In this document: positions 12,001 to 15,144 of the stretch, one piece after another
Layout: each line of letters starts with the position of its first letter
How positions within the stretch are numbered: position 1 is the first letter of the stretch
Assembly (NCBI GenBank): GCA_024742875.1
Contig: JANSXP010000074.1
Location: forward strand, 1 to 33,316
Length of the DNA stretch: 33,316 nt
Direction: 5' to 3'
Source: Planctomycetaceae bacterium
Lineage (GTDB): Bacteria; Planctomycetota; Planctomycetia; Planctomycetales; Planctomycetaceae
Position numbers and translations under genes: made by a program
The notes under the pieces: generated by a model
Told to the model about the DNA's origin: nothing
Seen by the model: only the letters and a program-made list of their open reading frames with translations
The model's database searches: none

Positions 12001-12357
12001 GCTGTCGGCAGACAGGAAGACGACATCCGCCTGATTGGAAACCACCAGATCGGCCACGATGTACTCAAAACCCTCTACTGACTTGTCAACAAATACCAAC
12101 TCGTTGCGTGTCTGCTGTGGCGACTGCTCTGTGGCGGCTGAGGCAACGTTTTCGCTGACCGCCTCAGTCACTTCCTCAACAGCCGGAGTGAACGGATCCG
12201 CTTCGACTTCAGGGATGTCAGTGGGAGCATCCGCGAGGGCGTCGAACAGGACGCGGTCTTCCAGTCGCTCATAACGATGGCCTCTGGAGTCCTGAACGAC
12301 AGCTTTATCTGAAGCGGACTTTCGAGACAGGCTGCGAAGGAATTCAAACAGTGACAT
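1..12357 (-). CDS. Giant DUF4347/RTX calcium-binding repeat surface protein, partial (C-terminus beyond window)
   Basis: The frame is open for 4,119 codons from an ATG at 12357 to the window edge; I checked the stretches between antisense open frames and found no stop. Residues 1-28 are short and basic. Residues 29-40 carry YERLEDRVLFDA, the LEPR-XLL-like N-terminal motif of large planctomycete exported proteins. Residues 86-248 are a DUF4347 domain (HIISHG with His143; LYGCN with Cys186; GGDWDLE). From about residue 250 on, GGxGxDxx nonapeptides form many RTX arrays, expected to fold as calcium-binding beta-rolls. These arrays are separated by eleven copies of a roughly 142-residue module, and a VHL-beta-like segment lies at residues 3317-3389. 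The last 55 residues are a Thr/Asp/Gln/Pro linker. No classical signal peptide is seen. The Shine-Dalgarno sequence is weak (AGAGAG). A surface adhesin or matrix protein is inferred. A type I C-terminal secretion signal, if present, lies outside the window. Confidence 0.9.
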   Translation of the reverse strand, partial: MSLFEFLRSLSRKSASDKAVVQDSRGHRYERLEDRVLFDALADAPTDIPEVEADPFTPAVEEVTEAVSENVASAATEQSPQQTRNELVFVDKSVEGFEYIVADLVVSNQADVVFLSADSDGLTQMADAMAERSDVDAIHIISHGSDGELQLGNGTLTGEMTDDQQDALRQIGSAMSAEADILLYGCNVAETAVGQAFIEDLAGLTEADISASDDLTGSSALGGDWDLETAVGAIETLVQSSQSFEGTLEAGVVEGTSGDDVIDAAYSGDVDGDLVDGNDAADGSNDDVIRGGDGADTISAGIGNDLLDGGTGDDILNGGDGDDVLVVSAGADTLNGGSGSDTYEVMGTEFESTDVTVSLWNGTDGLGNTISDVENVSTGSGNDVITSRNPDATIVSRDGDDDITTFLGNDTIDAGAGNDIVRAGNGNDSVLLGDGDDAVWAGSGNDTIDGGAGNDTLQAQDGNDIVYAGDGDDVVFGGKGDDIVDGGEGHDQLWGHWGADTLTGGAGDDTLNGERGTDTVEGGLGDDTINAGSHDDTILLVGEYGNDTINGGSNDETDGDLIDLTQAAGNQTVRLTAADAGTISNGTSTATFTAVERIRLGDTPSTIAIENGGSGTLLNFTAPVDNGDGTFTATDTFDVTALNNQYGYPVNVVDVTVGNDGNGNAVLNFSNGETLTLIGVDESSLSSQALQAIGFGPPAFNGGDGDDTLTGTDENDLIYGRDGQDTIEGGAGNDSIWAGKGDDTVNSGDGDDHIVGGDGHDAIDAGSGDDHLWQSGQYGRDTIVGGETGETTGDILHLELADGHQRVTLEAAGSGRLWNGHSDATFAEIEHIVLSENRDIVALTPGFEIGSVQNFTAPEVLEDGSLESVDRLDVRELTNASGGPITITDMTVTDDGSGNAIVAFPNGETLKLIGVDAASISSDAALLAIGVPGSVHTGTEAAEQIDGTSDSERISGLAGHDTINAGAGHDYVYGDNGDDVINGGDGNDNIYGQRGNDVIDGGAGDDAIWVSGDFHDDVVSGGDAGEIRGDTLHLNFAPGPQTVFLTGDGEGHTQGDGGTIQFSAIEHIELSEHDDHVLLRPGYSIASIGNFRAPTDNGDGTFAGHDRVNVTALTSADGVAATVDNTTVTDDGNGNALLTFFTGDTLLLTGVTVSDLDSPAKLAAAGIPSNVMTGSEIDDDFHGSSSRDVIDGGDGNDDLFGDWGADVVLGGAGDDIVDGFRGDNYLSGGDGNDIIHGSWGHDVIRGGSGDDTVYAHAVYGRDDIEGGEEGEVEGDTLSFEHALGMQTITLMPGGSGHASNWASDSSFSEIEHIVLSKGDDRLVLTDGFEITSVRGFVLPLELDDGSLRTRSHLDVGTLTNNTGGPTTTADVSVSADENGDALLSFSSGEQLLLAGTPADALESEQMLIAIGIPGNIIEASDEGGSLAGTDGEDTIYGSNTDDTISAKDGNDNITTGQGQDSVLGGAGNDRIVTGGDDDFIDVGTGDDWASGQDGDDTLIYAAGNNVLIGGETNEVSGDTLDLRAASEGLTVTLQNNGSGTYSNSTDSTVFFEMEHLILSEHNDTIVLRGGSRMPTISGFRPPIDNGDGTFTGRDTFIATPLTPWTGPTPNTSNIEVGTNDDGHTTLTFHTGQVLTLVGVDPNEVSSPEQLEAMGFASSRQDGTGGDDVLTGTEHGDEIASHDGNDVIHGHSGHDAIFAGNGDDEIHGGDGHDYLNGERGHDTIYAGDGDDIVKGDWGDDTIHGEAGDDNLHGGRGHDVIYAGDGDDTVSGWLDNDTIYGGAGDDTLWGFLGNDIIDGGDGDDIINSEYDNDIIRLTGEYGNDTINAGDGYDVLELDQAAGDQTITLSGGGSGSVTNGTSHATFVELESILLGASNDTLALEDGFAIGSISNFTAPVDNGDGTFAIADRLDTSGITNASGSAVNTDDVSVTDDGSGNAVLSFPNGETLTLIGVDPAALTENALVAIGVPAAQVEGTSADDTLTTTDADETINAGEGNNTVHAGGGNDSVTAGSGDDILDGGAGDDVISGGAGDDTVSGGTGNDTILGGSGNNTLDGGEGNDSIETGTGDDTIIGGMGDDTVWLNGEYGNDTITGGEGVDTLRADLAAGDQTVTLSGDGAGSITNGTSAADFAEMEHVALGPGNDTVTLEDGFAIGSISNFTAPVDNGDGTFTVTDMLDTSGITNANGSPVNTDDVAVADDGSGNAVLSFPNGETLKLVGVDPAALTEDALIAIGVPAAQIEAGTGDDTVTATDADETVNAGDGDNTVNAGGGDDTVTAGSGNDTIDAGTGNDTVNAGDGNNTVDGGAGDDTITTGAGNDTISGGTGSDTISAGDGNDVLSGGEGDDMLDGGEGDDTFLVLNDAGNDTIIGGDGYDSIDASGIDSPQAVTIGQGGGAIVGQDSDLTFSDVEHITLPAAETTVTLTADFTPMELTGFQIPQVDDTGTLQSTDTLDVSAVTNANGSPVGTADVITAADGNDLLLSFPGGETLRLTDAAAEGLPDNATLVAMGIPASSLEGSGGSDSAIGSDVDETIDTGAGNDTISAGAGDDAAFGGAGDDTIDGGAGNDTLHGDAPQRDSDSGRDFIDGGTGDDTIDGGGDDDTLLGGSGNDRIVDTGSGDDMLDGGTGNDFLDGGSGADTISGGEGDDTIFGGQSAHPLLADGGDMIDGGHGHDSIDGGDGADVIDGGTGDDIILGGSGNDTIQLSDGFGSDTINGGDDIDTLDLSFLSSAVTVDLSGDGAGSGTISDGVHTAAFSNVEEINLPQMESEIQLGAGFSSQTLAGFKAPVQQADGSWIPGDQFLPGDLVSSTGSPIGAGEIVVSVSDSGDAILTFPNGESLTLANTPVESVQQHDALVAMGFPASQIDGSSGDDVLAGGAGDESLSGGVGDDTLDGGAGHDSLDGGTGNDVLSGGVGNDLLDGGDGSDTLDGGEGADLVFGGSGNDVVDGGAGDDTVSGGAGNDSIAGGDGADQLAGDAGNDVLEGGDGNDVVDGGTGHDELSGGAGDDQLSGGDGDDRTEGGEGSDSLSGGAGADRLFGGSGGDSLDGGDGADQLFGGEGSDTLLGGHGSDVLLGGSGLDTMDGGEGADTLDGESGDDVLSGGHGEDTLAGGDGNDVLDGGAGQDALHGGAGNDVLRGDDGTDDPAFAADVLDGAEGDDTLDGGAGEDLLLGGAGNDTLRDTGESGDTLFGGAGSDLVDGGPGNDRLFGGTGADELTGGSGEDRLQGGAGDDLSDGGAGDDIVIDSGSGNDQLIGGSGNDLIHAGSGNDAVAAGDGDDLASGGAGSDTIDGGVGNDTLYGDSGVLHAAMFPSTSDDMSPVSFQLQNSSGEPIQLQAITQSGELEPPQSLAAGESLNLTGYASQNWAITAPETGEVLEVLTDVEGDQSVIFELAGGDSLSGGEGGDHLYGQMGDDSLSGDAGDDLLDGGTGNDVLHGGSGNDELLGGSGDDQLDGGLGDDILTGGAGNDTLLTSSGADQLHGEGGDDTFQVTDLDGTHIIVGGTAEEISGDTLDLSAGVDGLTVDLTDSADGSGQVFGSNGTATFSEIEEIALGSGQDTIVLNDASGSNRVSGFRLPDIQPDGSGAPGDLLDVSAMTDLAGRPAGTSAVRVTADSAGDAVLNFPRGQSLTLAGIPADSVDDDMLAAMGIPASEQIGTPLSDTIEGTAIDETIVSDSGNDIVRAGDGHDLVDGGPGNDSVDGQSGNDSLFGGTGDDTVFGGDGDDTLGGGDGHDILDGGSGNDVLQGNDGNDILSGGQGSDQLIGGHGNDTLGGGDESDLLIGGAGNDTLFGGADADILEGGVGDDLIVAGEGDDFATGGDGQDEILADAGDDIVLGLDGSDALSGGAGFDRLEGGMSDDVISGGDGGDQLFGGEGADTIHGDDDNDVILGGTGDDVLNGGAGHDTVYGESGSDRFVLQNQFGNDQIDGGDDANLEVDELDVSQVAGGVTVSYSDSSPESGEVVQGTDRVQFEEIELVTLSSGRDTLVIPDGLGQISVAGLDLSAANGHHDLIDVTAVTSDSGTPVTAESLTVSDDGQGHAILHLNSQDSIRLVGVTPDEVTPEALAQVVISAAEDVSSDVPSDGGVDDTTDGQTTAGDQLTDETPTDQQTNDQPTETGSEPAT
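2190..2409 (-). other. VHL-beta-like domain embedded in an RTX array
   Basis: Residues 3317-3389 of the giant protein break the RTX array with unrelated sequence: VSFQLQNSSGEPIQL, then LAAGESLNLTGYASQNWAI, then TGEVLEVL and VIFEL. The order of an N-terminal beta strand with N-x-S/T-x-E-P, a central 'L-A/P-G-E/Q-S' turn, and 'Y...x-W-x-I/V' matches the von Hippel-Lindau beta domain, a fold also known from bacterial secreted proteins. RTX repeats resume directly after it (GGDSLSGGEGGDHL). The assignment is by eye. Confidence 0.6.
5645..6873 (-). repeat. Recent in-frame tandem duplication (801-bp offset)
   Basis: The segment around 5675-5912 reappears at about 6471-6719. Anchors AGCACGGCGT (5741 and 6542) and GAAGTTGCTG (5881 and 6682) are both offset by exactly 801 bp, which is 267 codons. 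The encoded modules share long identical runs such as GFAIGSISNFTAPVDNGDG. Most differences are silent third-position changes. This indicates a recent duplication or ongoing gene conversion of one module plus its RTX array. Confidence 0.75.
11614..12102 (-). other. DUF4347 domain of the giant protein
   Basis: Residues 86-248 of the giant protein. Visible blocks are ELVFVDKSVEGFEYIVADL, AIHIISHGSDGELQLGNG, ILLYGCNVAE and SASDDLTG...GGDWDLE, the usual order of DUF4347. His143 sits in a His-Gly context and Cys186 follows a hydrophobic strand (ILLYGC). This resembles the His/Cys dyad of clan CD (caspase-like) peptidases. Peptidase activity is inference only; the family is known mainly as an N-terminal domain of giant RTX- or cadherin-rich exported proteins. 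Confidence 0.85.
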
Positions 12358-12745
12358 GGACAAGACTCTCTGTGTTGTGCCATTGAGGAGAACGGCACGG
12401 GTGTGCGAAAGAACCCGCGCGTGTGCGCGGAAGAGAAATTGGCCCTGTTGAGGGGATACCACGCAAATGGGAAAGCCGCGCAAGAAATGTCGATCGCGTC
12501 GGGATGTCCGGCAGGAAGTTTTTTGGCATCAGGGAGTGAGGTCATCCATGTTGTTGTGCGCAGATTCGACGAAGAACACACGCGCCGAACAACTCGCACT
12601 TCCTGAGTGGGGCTATCCGCACTCGCGTCAGAATGAACTGCACGGGATGAGGACACTTCAGTGACACGCCGAAGTCATTAGCGTCCAGTTCGCTGCCACC
12701 GCGTCTGGATCGTGGGCCACAGCATGAACAGTACGGAGACTTCTT
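12358..12745. promoter_or_regulatory. Divergent intergenic region between the giant RTX gene and the TolC-like gene
   Basis: These 388 bp hold no convincing gene. Short open frames here lack a Shine-Dalgarno sequence and recognisable protein sequence. The region must carry both divergent promoters; I cannot pick reliable -35/-10 boxes. A perfect inverted repeat, CCGCGC-GTGT-GCGCGG, lies at 12415-12430. The TolC-like gene has a good GGAG ribosome site at 12735-12738. Confidence 0.45.
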
Positions 12746-14818
12746 ATGTGCCTCGCGATCCGCAGGTGCAGAGCGTTCGCTCTGACACTCGGTGTCTGCA
12801 TGTCATTGCCCACGGTTGTTGCCCAGGAGCAGCTATCCCCGTGGCCTCGGCTTATGCAGTCGACTTCCTCGTCCCCTCGGGTCTACATCGACCGGGGGCA
12901 ATTTTCGCCAATCGGCTACCAGGGGCGCTCCCAGTTTGTCTCTGACGGCGACGCGCAGGTGCCCGCGCCACGCCAGCCCATGCGGTCACTGGCGATGCAG
13001 CCAGGCCCTGCAGGCCTGCTGGCCGGGCAGATACCGGCACCCGTGTCGCCACCTGCAACGCGTGTTTTGCAGCCTTTGCTGGAAGAGCATCGGTATACAC
13101 CGCCTTCGCAGGGGACGCCGGCCTACTCAGCACCGTTGCCGCTGGGGCAGCCATCGATGAGCCCCGTGCCCCGTTCGCCGGCACCAGCTCCGCCCGCCGC
13201 TCCGTCGGTGTACGGACGCGTCATTGATGTACCGCCAGTGCCGCATCCGGGGCCGGCAGTGCGTCAGTTTGACGTGGACTGGTGGCGTCCTCTGGTGGCT
13301 CAGTCTTTGCGCGGTCAGGACGCGCCGCGGCGCATTTCTCTGCAGGATGTTTTGCTGGCGGCGCTCAAACACTCACGTCAGATTCGAGTCTACTCAGAGA
13401 TGCCTCTGATTCGCGAATCCTCTGTGACAGAAGCGGATGCGGCTTTCGACTGGTCCGCCTTTATCGACAGTCGCTGGTCGGACTCCAGTGAGCCGATTGG
13501 CAGCGCGCTGACTGCCGGGCCCGGGATCGAACGCTTCGAAGATCAGTCGCTGAACTCCACGGTGGGCGTGCGCAGACGCACGCGGACCGGCGGACAGTTT
13601 GAGCTGTCGCAGCAACTGGGAACACAGAAGAACAACTCCACGTTCTTTGTTCCCAATCCTCAGGCCACATCCCGGCTGACGCTCAGCTTTTCTCAGCCGC
13701 TGCTGCGGGGAGCAGGAAAGTGCTACAACGAAAGCGTTGTCGTGCTGGCCAGTCTGGACAAGCAGATGGCGGACTTTGAATTCCGACGCCAACTGCAGAA
13801 TCATCTGCTGGAAGTCACGACCGCTTACTGGGCGCTGTATCTGGAACGCGGGGGCCTTGTGCAGAAAATGAACTCGTTTCGTCGGGCGAAGGCAATTGTC
13901 ATCCGACTGGAACAGCGTCAGGCCATCGATGCCTCGGGCACCCAGATTGCCAGCGCACAGGCAGAGCTCAAAACACGCAGTGCGGAACTGCTGAGAGCAG
14001 ACACTGCCGTCCGCAACGCGGAATCCCGGATTCGCGCCCTGGTGAACGACCCTGACATGAAGTCCGACCGACTCGAACTGATTCCCACGGAAGCTCCCCG
14101 ATTTGTCGATGTGCCCGTGGACCTGAATGGGGCTGTGTCGGAGGCGATTCAGTTTCGCCCCGAAGTGGGACAGTCGCTGAAGAGAATTCGTGCCACCAGT
14201 ATCCGCACCAAAATGTCGGAGAACGAACTGTTGCCGGTGTTGAATCTGGTGACCGAAGCGTACGCCGCCGGAATCGATACAGACTACGACACCATTGGGG
14301 CCATGGGCCGTCAGCTCGATCGCGGCAATCCCAGCTACTCGATTGGTCTGCAGTATGAAATGCCCATTGGCAACCGCGCGGCTCGTGCCCGTCACATCCG
14401 TCGTCATCAGGAGATGAGGATGGCTCGCAATCAATATCAGACGGTGCTGGAGAACATCCGCGCCGAGGTGGAAGTGGCTGTCCGTGAAACGCAGACTTCA
14501 TTTCAGGAACTGTCTGCCAAACAGCAGGCCATGCAGGCACGCGAAACTCAGCTGAATCAATTGACGCAGCGGTGGGAAAGACTGCCCGGTCAGGATGTGT
14601 CCGCTTCGCTGGCTCTGGAGAATCTGCTGACCTCTCAGGATCGTCTTAGTGATGCAGAATACCAATTCCTGAAGGCGCAAGTGACGTACAGCCTGAGCCT
14701 GACCAACCTGAAGAAATCGACAGGCACGCTGTTGCAGAGCGAGTCGGTTTCGATCGGGCGTGGCTGCAGTCACGGTGTGCCGATTCAGATGATCAGCAAG
14801 CCTAAGCTGGCCAACTAA
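12746..14818 (+). CDS. TolC-like outer-membrane efflux/secretion channel protein
   Basis: 690 residues. The N-terminus MCLAIRRCRAFALTLGVCMSL...VVAQ is a signal peptide, probably cut near residue 26. Residues 28-196 are an unusual Pro/Ala/Gln-rich extension of low complexity. The outer-membrane efflux protein (OEP) region begins at residue 197 (ISLQDVLLAALKHSRQIRV). It shows the two-fold TolC plan: a membrane-strand segment (LTLSFSQPLLRGAG), long helices (FRRQLQNHLLEVTTAYWALYLERG), a second repeat (LNGAVSEAIQFRPEV; YSIGLQYEMPIGNRAARA) and final helices. The start is supported by GGAG seven bases upstream. TolC family members form the outer-membrane duct of type I secretion or drug efflux systems. 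The gene is divergent from the RTX gene, suggesting but not proving that it exports that protein; no inner-membrane partner is visible. The extension makes it longer than the roughly 450-500 residues usual for the family. Confidence 0.88.
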   Translation: MCLAIRRCRAFALTLGVCMSLPTVVAQEQLSPWPRLMQSTSSSPRVYIDRGQFSPIGYQGRSQFVSDGDAQVPAPRQPMRSLAMQPGPAGLLAGQIPAPVSPPATRVLQPLLEEHRYTPPSQGTPAYSAPLPLGQPSMSPVPRSPAPAPPAAPSVYGRVIDVPPVPHPGPAVRQFDVDWWRPLVAQSLRGQDAPRRISLQDVLLAALKHSRQIRVYSEMPLIRESSVTEADAAFDWSAFIDSRWSDSSEPIGSALTAGPGIERFEDQSLNSTVGVRRRTRTGGQFELSQQLGTQKNNSTFFVPNPQATSRLTLSFSQPLLRGAGKCYNESVVVLASLDKQMADFEFRRQLQNHLLEVTTAYWALYLERGGLVQKMNSFRRAKAIVIRLEQRQAIDASGTQIASAQAELKTRSAELLRADTAVRNAESRIRALVNDPDMKSDRLELIPTEAPRFVDVPVDLNGAVSEAIQFRPEVGQSLKRIRATSIRTKMSENELLPVLNLVTEAYAAGIDTDYDTIGAMGRQLDRGNPSYSIGLQYEMPIGNRAARARHIRRHQEMRMARNQYQTVLENIRAEVEVAVRETQTSFQELSAKQQAMQARETQLNQLTQRWERLPGQDVSASLALENLLTSQDRLSDAEYQFLKAQVTYSLSLTNLKKSTGTLLQSESVSIGRGCSHGVPIQMISKPKLAN

Positions 14819-15144
14819 GCAGACGCTGTGGCAGTCGACACTGCGGGGCCGGTGTTCCCCGTTTGTTTCCGGCTCCGCTGCGGGTGATCGCACAGGCAGA
14901 TCGAATGACATCAGTCGTTTGGTCTGCCTGCTGCTTTGCGCCTCCGGTAAGTATTCCGTTTTTGTCGATCATCGTTGTCCAGAAAAGCTCGCGATTGAGG
15001 CCGCGCACAGTTCCCTCGAACTTTCAGGGATCAGGCCGCCAAATTTGCTCTTTGGGAAATAACCAGTATTTTGAGACAGGGCGAACTGCGCAATACGCGT
15101 AAAACGGTCACTCCTTCACTCCTCACCCACCATTAGGTGTCCTC
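14819..15144 (+). promoter_or_regulatory. Intergenic region upstream of the M1 peptidase
   Basis: 326 bp without a supported gene. It holds the weak terminator described above, an inverted repeat CAGGCAGA / TCTGCCTG (14893-14900 with 14923-14930), and a tentative promoter-like pair TTGCTC (15045-15050), 16 bp, TATTTT (15067-15072). A ribosome site AGGTG at 15135-15139 precedes the ATG by five bases. The promoter call is a guess by consensus only. Confidence 0.3.
14844..14868 (+). terminator. Possible terminator after the TolC-like gene
   Basis: A short stem CGGGG / CCCCG (14844-14848 with 14857-14861, 8-nt loop) is followed by TTTGTTT, 26 bases after the stop codon. The stem is only five pairs, so this is a weak candidate. 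Confidence 0.35.

Noticed and set aside
12403-12606. Short plus-strand open frame of 67 codons in the RTX/TolC intergenic region
   Set aside because: No ribosome site, no recognisable motif, and it lies in a region expected to carry divergent promoters.
13394-14434. 346-codon minus-strand open frame opposite the TolC-like gene
   Set aside because: The plus-strand protein has a signal peptide and the two-fold OEP pattern. The antisense translation shows no family features.
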